DNA of 34,409 nucleotides from an uncultured Clostridia bacterium (GCA_947632195.1 CANROE010000019.1:1-34409), one strand, 5' to 3'; positions 1 through 9,399 are shown, counted from the stretch's first letter. Notes: generated by a model not told the origin, from the letters alone. A program made the numbers and translations.

Positions 1-192
1 GCATACCCCATACCAAATGTGCCACAAAATGGGCAGAAAAACGGATGCCTAAGCAGGATAAGGAAGTTGGTCACAAGCGCCACAACTTCGCCCATCAACA
101 AGCGGGAAACCCGCTTTTAACCATCTACCACTCATTGGTCCTTCTTCTTACATTTGGTTATTATGATGCCACAATTTTTCTTTTATATGGTA
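1..192. other. Left edge, no supportable gene
   Basis: This stretch lies downstream of the last island gene. A plus-strand reading frame (45-230) opens here, but it has no Shine-Dalgarno site, no recognisable domain, and runs into the 3' end of the nuclease gene. A minus-strand frame entering from about position 94 and leaving the window contains CPFCG, which might be a zinc-binding fragment, but too little is present to call. A 7-bp stem (AAGCGGG/CCCGCTT, 100-116) followed by only four T on the plus strand is a weak terminator candidate. Confidence 0.4.
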
Positions 193-1062
193 TCACACAT
201 AAAAATCTAGGATTATATGAGCAAAAATGAAATCATGAATCGCTATTTTAACATGAATACCATCGCTTTCAATCCATGTAAGATACTCGTAGTTTCCTTC
301 TTGTATGCACATCCAATCCATAACAACTTGGTCGATAGAAATATTGCTTTGCGAAGAATCAACACTATCTACAAATAGCGGTTCGATAACATATAGGTTT
401 TGAAATGCTCTCGACCCAATCTCAGGGAATATTTTACCTTTCATAAAAATAGGATAATAGAAACTTGTATAATCCTTGTTGCTCATCTCAAATCGATAAT
501 TTATCTCATGTTTGATTACAGTCATGTAATTTTTCCATGCCGCCGCACCCTCGTTCAATTCAAGAACAGCATGTCCAAACGCTAGTTTCAATATAATCCT
601 GTTTACTCTTTCATTTGCTGTAAATACATTCGTTTTGAGATATTCATTATAAGCCCGTTCCGCATCATTATAAGCAGTCGTTCTCCGCTTTCTGCTAATG
701 TTTGCTTCAGCTAGTTCTTCAGAAAAACCAGATAGTGTTTTCAGTGTGTCAATAAATACTTCGCAGTATAGTTCGTCTTCGGAAAAACTATTATTACATT
801 CCTTACATGCGGGAAGTTCCAAAAGGTTATCCGGGAATGGTCTTCGAAGAAATAGTTTTGATGGAATGTGTTCCCTTGTGTCGGCGACGCCGCCACAATA
901 AATACAGCGCATATCCGAATCACGGCGAAAATCTTCAAAACAGCGTAAATTTCTATCTCCCCAAAAGTTACGAAAAGTAAACGGTCTTTCTGGTGCGTCC
1001 ATAGTTTCGTTTATCGATTTCCTACTATCGTCCAATTCATCTCTAATCGATTTTTTCTTCAT
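193..1062 (-). CDS. HNH-type endonuclease
   Basis: Predicted nuclease of 289 aa with a zinc-supported HNH fold. Visible motif residues are C53-x2-C56, then the EH pair with H65, then C86-x2-C89-N90, in the spacing typical of HNH enzymes (CIYCG ... EHIPSK ... LPACKECN). The remaining 190 residues have no motif I recognise. I chose the ATG at 1062. A TTG two codons upstream abuts the methyltransferase stop, and neither has a clear ribosome site, so translational coupling is likely. It is the last gene of the island operon, directly after a cytosine methyltransferase. This suggests it is the restriction partner of that enzyme or a modification-dependent nuclease. The HNH assignment is good; the restriction role is inferred from position. 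Confidence 0.75.
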   Translation of the reverse strand: MKKKSIRDELDDSRKSINETMDAPERPFTFRNFWGDRNLRCFEDFRRDSDMRCIYCGGVADTREHIPSKLFLRRPFPDNLLELPACKECNNSFSEDELYCEVFIDTLKTLSGFSEELAEANISRKRRTTAYNDAERAYNEYLKTNVFTANERVNRIILKLAFGHAVLELNEGAAAWKNYMTVIKHEINYRFEMSNKDYTSFYYPIFMKGKIFPEIGSRAFQNLYVIEPLFVDSVDSSQSNISIDQVVMDWMCIQEGNYEYLTWIESDGIHVKIAIHDFIFAHIILDFYV

Positions 1063-1068
1063 ACCCAA

Positions 1069-2115
1069 TTATTCAACGTTCCGCAAAATGTATGTACCCA
1101 GTTTTTGTGCGAGCAGTACTGGAACGGCATTGCCTATTTGTTTTCCAATCTCTTGCATACTACCATAAAAAATATAATTATCAGCAAATGTTTGCAATGC
1201 CGCGGCCTCTCTCAACGATATTGCACGATCCTGTTCAGGATGCCCAAATCTTCCGTTTGAAAGACTAAAACACTTAACCGTTAATGTTGGCGAGGGTTCA
1301 TCCCATCTCATCCTTCCATAAACGTCGGTATGCCCTGAAAAATTTTTATGGCATTGTAAAATCAACCGATCAGGCCAATCGGTTCGGCTGCCTCCGTCAT
1401 GTGGAGTTGCCATTATGCGTTCAATTAGAATCGGTTTCAAATTGGCGCATTTATGATTCGGAATAGATTTATCTTCGCCTCCTGCGACAATGTGAGGATA
1501 ATCTGAAATCGTTTCTCGAACGGTTCTATACGGCATAAGTCCATCTTTATTCCCGTGAGTTGGCGCAGGAATTTGGGGCGTAAACAATCTTGACGCAATT
1601 AATATGTATCGTCGTCTATTTTGAGGCACGCCGTAGTCTTTGGCATATATAATTTTCTCCTTGTATTCATAACCTTCTTCCAAAAGCATTGTCTTAAACG
1701 AGTCTAAGACCTCTTTGCCTTTCCCGCTTAGTCCCGGGACGTTTTCAACCAAGACGTGGGCAGGATGTAAGGCTCTCACAAAACGACCGAATTCAACAAG
1801 AAGGTTGACTGATTTGTGCGGAATAGGATTTCCATCCGCATCGAATTCCTCTCTTCGTAAAACGCTAAACGGCTGACATGGCGCACAACCGACAAGTAAT
1901 AAATCATCCGCATTGTATAGTTGCGGATATTCTCTCAACAAATCGTCGGGAGTAAGTTCCATTACGTCCGTTTCAAGATATTGAACGTGGTTATTCTCTT
2001 CATATGTCTTTTTGCAGGCTGGGTTTGAATCAATTCCACACAATACTTTAACTCCAGCATTTAGAAGACCGCGCGTCATCCCGCCACCACCGCAAAAAAA
2101 ATCGACTGCAATCAT
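1069..2115 (-). CDS. DNA (cytosine-5-)-methyltransferase, stand-alone
   Basis: Methylates the C5 of cytosine in a specific DNA sequence using S-adenosylmethionine. All landmark motifs are present in order: motif I DFFCGGGGM (residues 5-13), motif IV GCAPCQPFS with catalytic C80, motif VI VENVPG (E124-V126), motif VIII with QNRRRYILIASR (from Q165), and a C-terminal motif X GKQIGNAVP. The length of 348 aa is normal for a single-domain Dcm-type enzyme. The start codon overlaps the stop of the receiver gene (TAATG), so translation is probably coupled. This is the third C5 methyltransferase domain in one operon. It may protect a second target sequence (with the HNH gene) or be the Dcm enzyme that the Vsr nuclease accompanies. 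Target specificity cannot be read from sequence. Confidence 0.93.
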   Translation of the reverse strand: MIAVDFFCGGGGMTRGLLNAGVKVLCGIDSNPACKKTYEENNHVQYLETDVMELTPDDLLREYPQLYNADDLLLVGCAPCQPFSVLRREEFDADGNPIPHKSVNLLVEFGRFVRALHPAHVLVENVPGLSGKGKEVLDSFKTMLLEEGYEYKEKIIYAKDYGVPQNRRRYILIASRLFTPQIPAPTHGNKDGLMPYRTVRETISDYPHIVAGGEDKSIPNHKCANLKPILIERIMATPHDGGSRTDWPDRLILQCHKNFSGHTDVYGRMRWDEPSPTLTVKCFSLSNGRFGHPEQDRAISLREAAALQTFADNYIFYGSMQEIGKQIGNAVPVLLAQKLGTYILRNVE

Positions 2116-3167
2116 TACTCGTTGCTCCCGTTATCTGGAATAAGCCTTTCAACCCACTTTTCTACATCCAGAGTAGGGACTCCTGGCCGACAAGCATTTT
2201 GCATATACGCCCAAACTAGACGCTCACAATATGGTGAACTTAACGAGATTATTTTTTTATATTTATCCAAATCACCGAATTCTATAGTGCATATATCTTT
2301 CATATCAACTATTAAATCCGGTAATATTTCGCCCAGAGACGGAAGGATAAAAAATCTGTTTGAATATCCAGTATTGAGGATACTAGATAATTTTTTCCTA
2401 GCTGATTTTAAGTCCTTGTCAAGGAGGCATAAATCTTTTCGCAACGATTTTTTGTCCTTACATTTTACGGCTAATACACGTGGGATTTTTTTATGTATGA
2501 TATCGCAGGATTGACTCATTATGACATAATATGTTCTATCTTGTGGCGCTTTACTTTTGAATTCATCTTCCAAACAAACCACATCACCTGTTGATAAATG
2601 TTCCGATAGAGAAGGATAAATATATTGCCCCCATGCAGGAAGAGCGGAATCTCGCAACTCGAAGGAAAAGCTGTCTCTCATTCTGCTAGTACAAAGATAT
2701 GCAATTACATTTTCATTTTTTATACTATCTTTAAAAATCAATTCAAAAACATCAAAGGAACACCTAAATGCTTCTCTCATACTTTTTTGAATCTCTCTAA
2801 TACAATTTGCATATGGCGCTATTTGCGCCAAATAATCTTTGACGGGAGACTCGTCGCCTTTATCTACGAAACGCACTAAAGGGGAAGGAAATTTGTCTTG
2901 TTCAAGGGTTGAATTTACTATTTGCCCAGAAAAAACGCATACTGGCCTAAAAGATTTATCCCAGATACTATTAAAAATGGATGTGCCAGGAAAGCTTTCG
3001 TCCTCTTTGTACTGCAAATCCAAAACGATTATATCGGGGTCAAATTCTTCAATATATTTCAATCCTTCATCAAATTTTTTAACTTCTTGTTCCCAACCTT
3101 GTTCGGAACAATAATCTATAATACCAGCGACATCGGCAGAATTATCTTCAATCATCAGTACTTTCAT
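2115..3167 (-). CDS. Receiver-domain protein with uncharacterised C-terminal SQSCD domain
   Basis: 350-aa response-regulator-like protein. Residues 1-115 form a complete receiver: acidic pair E7/D8, phosphoacceptor D50 (IIVLDL), S80 at the Thr/Ser switch position (VCVFSG) and K103 (FVDKG). No DNA-binding output domain follows. Residues about 185-340 contain a GDVV strand, then YYVIMSQSCDI, then RFFILPSLGE and a final SSPYCERLVWAYM stretch. I do not recognise this as a named family. The GDVV/VIMSQ pattern faintly recalls small beta-barrel PemK/MazF-type folds, which is speculative. It lies 6 bp after the gene for the dual-ATPase, H-box protein, its likely phosphodonor. A GGAG site precedes the ATG. 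The receiver call is firm; the output function is unknown. Confidence 0.8.
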   Translation of the reverse strand: MKVLMIEDNSADVAGIIDYCSEQGWEQEVKKFDEGLKYIEEFDPDIIVLDLQYKEDESFPGTSIFNSIWDKSFRPVCVFSGQIVNSTLEQDKFPSPLVRFVDKGDESPVKDYLAQIAPYANCIREIQKSMREAFRCSFDVFELIFKDSIKNENVIAYLCTSRMRDSFSFELRDSALPAWGQYIYPSLSEHLSTGDVVCLEDEFKSKAPQDRTYYVIMSQSCDIIHKKIPRVLAVKCKDKKSLRKDLCLLDKDLKSARKKLSSILNTGYSNRFFILPSLGEILPDLIVDMKDICTIEFGDLDKYKKIISLSSPYCERLVWAYMQNACRPGVPTLDVEKWVERLIPDNGSNE

Positions 3168-3173
3168 TTGTAA

Positions 3174-5348
3174 TCATTCTCCTTTATTGGGTAGTGTAAT
3201 TTGAAATGTTGCGCCGTTCATTCTTCCTGGAATTACTAAAGATATTTGAGAACTATATTTACTTAGTATTTCCGTTACTATTACAAGTCCCATACCTACA
3301 CCGAATTTTTTCTTCGTTACCCCGGGAGAAAAGATACGATTGGCGTCATTCTCACTAACTCCCGGACCATTATCACTAATATCAACAATTATCTGTTTCT
3401 TTGATGCTTCAGAAACTTTAATTGAGATTATACGATTGTTTTTTTCATTTTCTGTTGCCGTCCAATAAATTGCATTGTCTATTACATTAATCAAGACTGT
3501 TTGCAATTCCCCACGATGCATTGGAACAATAATATTTTCTTTACATTCTATTGTGATCTGCGTATTGTTATCTGAAACTTTTTTTTCTAGAAGAGCAATA
3601 CTGTTGTTTATTTCTTGTAATAAGTTGCAGTAATTCTTCCGCTGTCTTAATCCCGCATCAAAGATAGGCGCAAATGTGTTTGATACGTCAATCATGCGAG
3701 AATGAGCCGTTACCGCTAAATCATAATATCTTTGCAATTTAGCGTTTAATGGCGAGAACTCCTTGTCAGTTGCGTCAAGGTATCTTTTTACGGACGTCAT
3801 TCTCCCGCGAATCTCATGGATAATGAATCCCGAAATTGAACCGACAGATGCAACTTGTCCATAATAAACTAAGCGATCTTTAAGATCTTCCAGTCTTTCC
3901 TGTGAATCAGAATTAAAATCTTTTACTATTTGGACTAAATCCTCAATTGTGCCTCCGCTCTTGACTTTATCTTCAACTTCGTTAACAAGAGTTGAAGAAT
4001 CGATTCCTGCCAACAAATCAGTCAAGGTGCGTGAACCTTCCGCCGTTTGTTTTTCAGACTCCATTCGATCGTTCTTTCGTAAACCTTCTAGTAACTTTAT
4101 GGCCGATTTTATTATCGTAGTAAATTCTAGGTATTCAATGGTGTCAACTAGTTTTTCTCTGTCGGTTGCGTCTTTTATATTTGGATTAGCACTTGATGAA
4201 ATATTAACTATACCAATAATTTGATTCGTACTGATACGATCACCAACGCGACCAACTCTACGTAAGTCTAAGCCAATCCAATCCCTAGAGGCTTCGGATT
4301 TTGGTAAAACAAGTACCCCATCACGATAAACGCTTAATCCTTTATATGCGCGCAACGTACTTTTATATAGAGATCGCTTCATGGAATATAGTTCGGTTAT
4401 ATCTTGAATAGATTCGGCGTCACGATCCCAAACTCTAATCTCCATATCAAAAGCGCCGCAACTTGGCGTAATTCCGGAAAGAGCCCTAAATGTCTTTTGA
4501 GAGTCTTTACTCAACTCTTCGCCTAAATCCTCCAGAATCTCATTCCATGTCAAACTCCCGGAAGATGTATTGCTAAAACCCAATCCCTTTTTTAACGGAG
4601 AAAAAGAGTAGTCCCAAATTAAGTTTCCGTTCAAATCAACATGCGCGGTGAATAAATACTTGGGATTATTAACAAAGTCGGGAACCGCTATTTCTATGGG
4701 ATTTTCTATTCCATCATATTTTAGCAAAATACTAAATTCATCTTTTTGTTTAAATGGATTTATAATTCTTGACAATTCTTCTTCCAAATCGGCTAGTTCG
4801 TCTTCCGCCCAAATATGACTTAAATTCGATATAAGTAATCGCGTCCCACTTTCTTGTGGAATTACATTTCCATCGATTTTATCTAAAACAAAACTACACT
4901 CTTCAATTGAACGGGCAGAGTTAAATTCCTCCCAATCTAATTCGATTTTATAACATCCTTCCTCTTTTGTTTTAGTTATTATGGATAATTTAGTGCCCAA
5001 TCGAGCGGCTGAAAAACGCCCCATACCTTTATTGCCGGAAACGGCACGCATTTTCCCGTCTCTTTCTATAAATGGATTCCGCACTTTATGATTTGTCGCA
5101 ATCACAGCCCATGCGTTAACGATTGTGTCCTTACTCATTCCCAAACCGTCGTCTGCAACGGTTAAAGTCCTATTCCCAAAAGAGTCGGTATCAAATATGA
5201 CTTCGACATGGTAAGCAAAAGCGTCATATGCGTTTTTAACTAGTTCTATTAATGCGACAACGTCACTAGTAACTAGATCTGCACCAAATGCAGAAAAAGC
5301 CTTAGGATGCATAACTATTGGAATACGTTGTGTTTCTATATTGCTCAT
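3174..5348 (-). CDS. Dual GHKL ATPase with histidine-kinase-like C-terminal half
   Basis: 724-aa predicted cytosolic protein with no membrane segments. The N-terminal half is an HSP90/MutL/MORC-type GHKL ATPase: N-box ELVKNAYDA (E35, N39), ADDGLGM (D66/D67) and a glycine lid SGNKGMGRFSAARLG (104-118), with a transducer-like region to about residue 400. After a helical linker comes a kinase-like core: H-box HEIRGRMTSVKRYLD with H511, N-box NVIDNAIYW (N625), G1 DISDNGPG (D659), F-box IFSPGV and G2 GVGMGL (683-688). I start at the ATG at 5348 because AAGGAG sits 6 nt before it; a GTG 15 nt further up lies in the Vsr 3' end. MORC-like GHKL proteins are known next to Vsr and Dcm genes in restriction loci. 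A second ATPase with an H-box is unusual and pairs with the receiver gene downstream. Confidence 0.85.
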   Translation of the reverse strand: MSNIETQRIPIVMHPKAFSAFGADLVTSDVVALIELVKNAYDAFAYHVEVIFDTDSFGNRTLTVADDGLGMSKDTIVNAWAVIATNHKVRNPFIERDGKMRAVSGNKGMGRFSAARLGTKLSIITKTKEEGCYKIELDWEEFNSARSIEECSFVLDKIDGNVIPQESGTRLLISNLSHIWAEDELADLEEELSRIINPFKQKDEFSILLKYDGIENPIEIAVPDFVNNPKYLFTAHVDLNGNLIWDYSFSPLKKGLGFSNTSSGSLTWNEILEDLGEELSKDSQKTFRALSGITPSCGAFDMEIRVWDRDAESIQDITELYSMKRSLYKSTLRAYKGLSVYRDGVLVLPKSEASRDWIGLDLRRVGRVGDRISTNQIIGIVNISSSANPNIKDATDREKLVDTIEYLEFTTIIKSAIKLLEGLRKNDRMESEKQTAEGSRTLTDLLAGIDSSTLVNEVEDKVKSGGTIEDLVQIVKDFNSDSQERLEDLKDRLVYYGQVASVGSISGFIIHEIRGRMTSVKRYLDATDKEFSPLNAKLQRYYDLAVTAHSRMIDVSNTFAPIFDAGLRQRKNYCNLLQEINNSIALLEKKVSDNNTQITIECKENIIVPMHRGELQTVLINVIDNAIYWTATENEKNNRIISIKVSEASKKQIIVDISDNGPGVSENDANRIFSPGVTKKKFGVGMGLVIVTEILSKYSSQISLVIPGRMNGATFQITLPNKGE

Positions 5349-5349
5349 C

Positions 5350-5775
5350 TTAAACTCCTTCACAATATTTTACTATTTCCGACAATTTCTTAACCAAAAT
5401 GTCTTTATTAATTTTATTAAATTCGCATTCCCAAATACGAATTACCGTCCATCCTCTTGCTTCAAATAATTCAGTTATCTCTTTATCATGAAGCATATTA
5501 CGTTCTCGTTTCTTTTGCCAAAATTCAGCATTGTCAGACGGTCGAGTATTTCGGCAGTCATGTCCGTGCCAAAAGCACCCGTCCACAAAAATCGCAATTT
5601 TTTTGTCAAGAAAAACAAAATCGGGATGTCCTTTAACGGGATAACCTCGCCGCCATCCGTGTATATCGTTTTCTTTGAAATACTTTATAAGTTTCAATTC
5701 GGTCGATTTGTTGCCTTTCGACCGAACTTTGCTCATAATATTCGACCTTTTTTCAGTTGAAAATATATCCGACAT
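5350..5775 (-). CDS. vsr: Very short patch repair endonuclease (Vsr family)
   Basis: Strand-specific nicking endonuclease that starts repair of T:G mismatches arising from deamination of 5-methylcytosine. The 141-aa product matches the family from end to end: MSKVRSKGNKSTE near the N-terminus, GHPDFVFLDKKIAIFVDGCFWHGHDC in the centre with the catalytic Asp and metal/zinc-binding His and Cys residues, the NAEFWQKKRERN helix, and the closing GWTVIRIWECEF. I chose the ATG at 5775, which begins MSDIFS as in other family members. An upstream ATG at 5805 lies inside the preceding gene. It sits 4 bp after the endonuclease gene and 1 bp before the dual-ATPase gene. Three C5 methyltransferase domains in the operon explain why such a repair enzyme travels with it. 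Confidence 0.95.
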   Translation of the reverse strand: MSDIFSTEKRSNIMSKVRSKGNKSTELKLIKYFKENDIHGWRRGYPVKGHPDFVFLDKKIAIFVDGCFWHGHDCRNTRPSDNAEFWQKKRERNMLHDKEITELFEARGWTVIRIWECEFNKINKDILVKKLSEIVKYCEGV

Positions 5776-5779
5776 AAGC

Positions 5780-7240
5780 TTAACTATTTGCGGCGAACTT
5801 TTCAAGCGTCATATCTGATATAAGTCCGCTGATATCCGTGCCCAAGTTATTTACAATTATGTTATCGAAATCGGCATAATCAATTTCTCGCACGTCGTGG
5901 AAAATGTTATTATATAAATATTCGGCGAACGTGTTTGCAAGAATAATTACGATCGGCATGCCTTTAATATCTCGTTTTGCCGCGGGAACGTAACGCGAAG
6001 TGATAACGATTGTATACTCTCCGCCTATTTCCTCTCTTTGTTCGCGCAATCTCCCTGCGTTTATGCCAATCAGTTTATTAGCGGTAGATTTAGACTCGAC
6101 GGCAAACTTCTTCTTGGTTATATATAAACACTCGATATCGGTATGCGAGGCTCCGCCTCTCTTTACCGCTTCGACATTATAGAACATATTGAAACCTTCC
6201 GTTAATACGTCCTCGAATAGATACGCCGTTTCATTGTCGGGGTTGTTAGAATATTGTTCGATTAGTTTGGGCAATTCAAGCAATCTGCTTAAATCGTCTT
6301 CCTCGCCCAATTCGTGCAATAACAATTGTGGATAAAAGCTGTAAACCTCTTTTATACAATCCACCGTTAATCTTTCGGAGTCGTTCAACGAGACGGGCGA
6401 GTCATAAATCGAATATTCCGACAACATCTCTTTAATAAACGGAACGCATTCGTCGTTTAGCGAAACGTAGCCTTTTGTCGCTTTTCTCCCAGTAGGCATA
6501 CTTTTACTTGTGGGTTTTACAGGATGATATAATTTACAAAGCATATCGCCCTGCGTTTTCTTAATTATACCGATTTGACTTAACAGAGTTTGAGTATAAT
6601 ATTCCCACTCGTAGACAGCGTTAACGTAAGTATGCTCGTCGGACTTAAAAATTTTTACGATTTCATCGTCATCGGCGTTGCGTATAGACAAAATTTTATC
6701 TACGATTCGTTCGTAAATTTCGGGAGTAACGTTATGTACGAACGGCAATATCAGTTCTTCCTCATAATTATAAAGTTTTCCTTCCAATCTCTCGTCCGTC
6801 AACAACTGAAATATAAGTCTAAACGGGAATAGTTGGAACGACGGACTCGTTCCGTTTGCGGGATGAGGAAATTGCATAGCGAACATCATAGCTATAACTA
6901 TCTTGCGCAGTTTTTCATCGTCGGATATATATTTCAAAAACAAGTTCCCTAACGGGCTAAATATGAATTTTTTATTTCCGTTAGCAATATCTTCATATCC
7001 GAACATCCAAAATTCAAGCGTATTTATTCTATGATTGATAGAATCCAACGGGCGTTCTTGCGAGTTTCTTGTCCTATATAAATCCAATGCGGCAAGACGT
7101 TCTTGCATTCTATGACGTTCCAAAGACGAGATATCCGTTTTGCAACTGTTTTTAACGTCCAGCGCGACGGCTTTAATCATCTCGTAATTGCAAGTGTGTT
7201 TATACAGTATCCATTTTTCACGTTCTACGGTAATCGCCAT
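5780..7240 (-). CDS. Type II restriction endonuclease, PD-(D/E)XK fold
   Basis: 486-aa predicted restriction enzyme. A catalytic signature is visible in the C-terminal third: D368 (SHTDIECLY), then E382 and K384 in KFAVESKS, i.e. a D-x13-ExK arrangement, followed by GRLREQREEIGGEYTIVITS, the next core helix and strand. The N-terminal two thirds contain a helical region (GNLFLKYI, AMQFPHP, LFPFRLIFQLLTD) that would read the DNA. This order loosely resembles AlwI/FokI-like type IIS enzymes, but I cannot confirm the family. A strong site (GGGAGGGAATAAAA) precedes the ATG. The gene starts 2 bp after the fused double methyltransferase, so it is the natural cutting partner of that protein. Nuclease fold is likely; cleavage geometry and sequence are unknown. 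Confidence 0.8.
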   Translation of the reverse strand: MAITVEREKWILYKHTCNYEMIKAVALDVKNSCKTDISSLERHRMQERLAALDLYRTRNSQERPLDSINHRINTLEFWMFGYEDIANGNKKFIFSPLGNLFLKYISDDEKLRKIVIAMMFAMQFPHPANGTSPSFQLFPFRLIFQLLTDERLEGKLYNYEEELILPFVHNVTPEIYERIVDKILSIRNADDDEIVKIFKSDEHTYVNAVYEWEYYTQTLLSQIGIIKKTQGDMLCKLYHPVKPTSKSMPTGRKATKGYVSLNDECVPFIKEMLSEYSIYDSPVSLNDSERLTVDCIKEVYSFYPQLLLHELGEEDDLSRLLELPKLIEQYSNNPDNETAYLFEDVLTEGFNMFYNVEAVKRGGASHTDIECLYITKKKFAVESKSTANKLIGINAGRLREQREEIGGEYTIVITSRYVPAAKRDIKGMPIVIILANTFAEYLYNNIFHDVREIDYADFDNIIVNNLGTDISGLISDMTLEKFAANS

Positions 7241-7242
7241 TT

Positions 7243-9399
7243 TTATTCCCTCCCGATTTTATTTACAACTTCAAACAACAATTTGGGCGGAATCGCTTCT
7301 CCGATTACCGTTCGAATAAACGTATCGGAAGATTCCTTCGGAAAGCTTATGTCTTTCGGTATAGATGAAACGATAAACGTTTCCAACAAAGTAAGCACCC
7401 TTGCGTCCGAATACGTTCCGTCGGGCAGTAGTCGTCCCGGGTGGACATTATTGTGAGAACTCATACTTCCGCTAAATGTCGTTCGAGTAGGACAAGGCTC
7501 GTCCCAATTCATACGTTTGAAAGTATTATGAAAGCCTTTTATCCTCGTACCGTCCTCTTTTTTAGGATAATAAACTTCGTTTGTCAATGCGCTTTTTCCC
7601 GTAGGCGTATGCTTTAAGGCAAGCACAATTCTTTCGTTTTGCGGCTTTGCAAAATGCCAAGGGATCCCCGAATTTTGTCCCGCTTCGATTGACGGCAAGT
7701 CGCCAATCGCCGCTTTAAGCGGAATTTCCGGCTGAGAAGTCGGCCATCCCCAAATTAGTCCTTTCCTATACATTTTAACTATTGCTCTCGGACGAGATTG
7801 ACATACGCCGTAGTCTTTTGCGTTTAATACTCGCGCTTCGATAAAGTATTTATTAGAATACTTTTTTTCTAATATCTGTTCCAGTTTTAGGTAATCGTCG
7901 TCATAGGGGAAGTACATATCGAGGAATGTCGGCACATTTTCTATTAAGATATAATCAAAGTCGCATTCGTCGATAATCTCTAACGCTCTTAAAACAAGAA
8001 AGTTGCGTTTATCTTTTTCATAATGCGCTTGATTTTTATTTTTACCCAACGTGCTTAGACCTTGACATGGCGGCGTTGCGAACAACATTTTTACGTTGTT
8101 TCCCTTAACGATATCTATCATGTGCGCTTTTACGTCGTCGTCCATAATATCGCCGCAAACCATTTCCGCATTCGGATAAAAATATTTATAGCATTCCGCG
8201 CGTTTAGGAATAAGTTCGTTTGCTGCGATGATGTTTATATCCGTATTATGCAAAAGCAATTCCCCTATGCCTGCGCTTGAAAATAAAGATATGGCTTTTA
8301 TCTTTTCGTCCTTACTCATATCGTCGTCCTCCAACTCAATTTCGCTAACGATGCGTTTAAGCATAAGCGGCGGAATAGATTCGCCTATGCATTGCCTAAT
8401 TAATAGTTCGGGCGTATTAGAAGGGATATTCCAATCTCTTGGCAGAGAATCTAAAATCATCAACTCCAACGGCGTAAGGACTCTCGCGTCCGAGTATGTG
8501 CCGTCGGGAAGTAGACGACCCGGATGAACGTTCCTTTGCGAGGCTATACAATCATTGCGAATTGTAATTGTAGGAGCGGGAGCGTCCCACTTTATGCGCC
8601 TATATGAAGAATGATACCCCTTTATCGGCGTTCCGTCTTTCTTTTGCGGAAAGTAAACGGGATTTTCAAACGCCGTATGTCCTGTCGGCGTATGTTTCAT
8701 CCATAAAATGTTCTCCGCCGTATGCGGACGAGCATAGTGCCATTTGATATCTGATTTTTGTCCAGCTTCAAGAGAAGGCAGGTCTCCAATCGCTTCTCTA
8801 ACGGTTAATTTATGATGGCTTTTTTTCGGCCAATTCCAAATTGTCCCGCGTTTATGCATTTTTATTATGGCGCGTAATCTAACTTGCGGAACTCCATAAT
8901 CGGACGAATCGACAACCTTGCTGTCAATGTCATAATCGCCGCCGAATTCCAAATTAAGAATTTCCAATACGGAACGCAACTCGCCGCAATATTTTAATTG
9001 TATTTTTAATAGAGTCGGCACGTTTTCAATTAAAACGTATGTCGGATTGGTTGCCTTAATCGCTTTGACGACGTATGTAATCAAATAATTTCGAGCGTCA
9101 GCTTCCAAAGACGATTGTTCTCGGTTTTTTCCCGCTACGCTCATTCCTTGACATGGGGGAGAGGCTAATAAAAAGTCCAACGGTCTTGGTGTGGCACTTA
9201 TTATCCGATCGAATATACGGTCGTTGGTTATATCACCGCAAATTACCTTCGTCGTAGGAGAAATTGCTCTATATAAATCGGCTCGTTGTTTAATTAACTC
9301 GTTAGCGACGACTATATCTATGCCGATGTCTTTGAAATAAGTTTCTCCTATTCCTGCGCTGGCAAATAACGAAATTCCTTTTAGTCTTCGATTACTCAT
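7243..9399 (-). CDS. Fused tandem cytosine-C5 DNA methyltransferase (two catalytic domains)
   Basis: 718-aa protein made of two homologous C5-methyltransferase domains. Domain 1 (about 7-355) has motif [10 protein letters not shown], motif IV SPPCQG with C83, motif VI IENVPT (125-130), motif [17 protein letters not shown] and motif X CIGESIPP. Domain 2 (about 366-718) repeats all of them: [15 protein letters not shown] with C445, [19 protein letters not shown] and VIGEAIPP. The two also share HTPTG and [20 protein letters not shown], showing they arose by duplication. Paired C5 enzymes are typical of systems with asymmetric targets, where each strand needs its own methylase. The start overlaps the XRE gene by 8 bp. 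An internal ATG at codon 361 has its own GGAGG site (see separate entry). Confidence 0.92.
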   Translation of the reverse strand: MSNRRLKGISLFASAGIGETYFKDIGIDIVVANELIKQRADLYRAISPTTKVICGDITNDRIFDRIISATPRPLDFLLASPPCQGMSVAGKNREQSSLEADARNYLITYVVKAIKATNPTYVLIENVPTLLKIQLKYCGELRSVLEILNLEFGGDYDIDSKVVDSSDYGVPQVRLRAIIKMHKRGTIWNWPKKSHHKLTVREAIGDLPSLEAGQKSDIKWHYARPHTAENILWMKHTPTGHTAFENPVYFPQKKDGTPIKGYHSSYRRIKWDAPAPTITIRNDCIASQRNVHPGRLLPDGTYSDARVLTPLELMILDSLPRDWNIPSNTPELLIRQCIGESIPPLMLKRIVSEIELEDDDMSKDEKIKAISLFSSAGIGELLLHNTDINIIAANELIPKRAECYKYFYPNAEMVCGDIMDDDVKAHMIDIVKGNNVKMLFATPPCQGLSTLGKNKNQAHYEKDKRNFLVLRALEIIDECDFDYILIENVPTFLDMYFPYDDDYLKLEQILEKKYSNKYFIEARVLNAKDYGVCQSRPRAIVKMYRKGLIWGWPTSQPEIPLKAAIGDLPSIEAGQNSGIPWHFAKPQNERIVLALKHTPTGKSALTNEVYYPKKEDGTRIKGFHNTFKRMNWDEPCPTRTTFSGSMSSHNNVHPGRLLPDGTYSDARVLTLLETFIVSSIPKDISFPKESSDTFIRTVIGEAIPPKLLFEVVNKIGRE
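8317..8332 (-). promoter_or_regulatory. Internal ribosome site and ATG at the methyltransferase domain boundary
   Basis: On the minus strand GGAGG (8328-8332) is followed 8 nt later by ATG (8317-8319), which is codon 361 of the fused methyltransferase and lies exactly between its two domains. Translation from here would give a free 358-aa second methyltransferase (MSKDEK...). Confidence 0.55.

Noticed and set aside
45-230. 61-codon plus-strand frame at the left edge
   Set aside because: No ribosome site or family similarity, and it overlaps the 3' end of the HNH gene.
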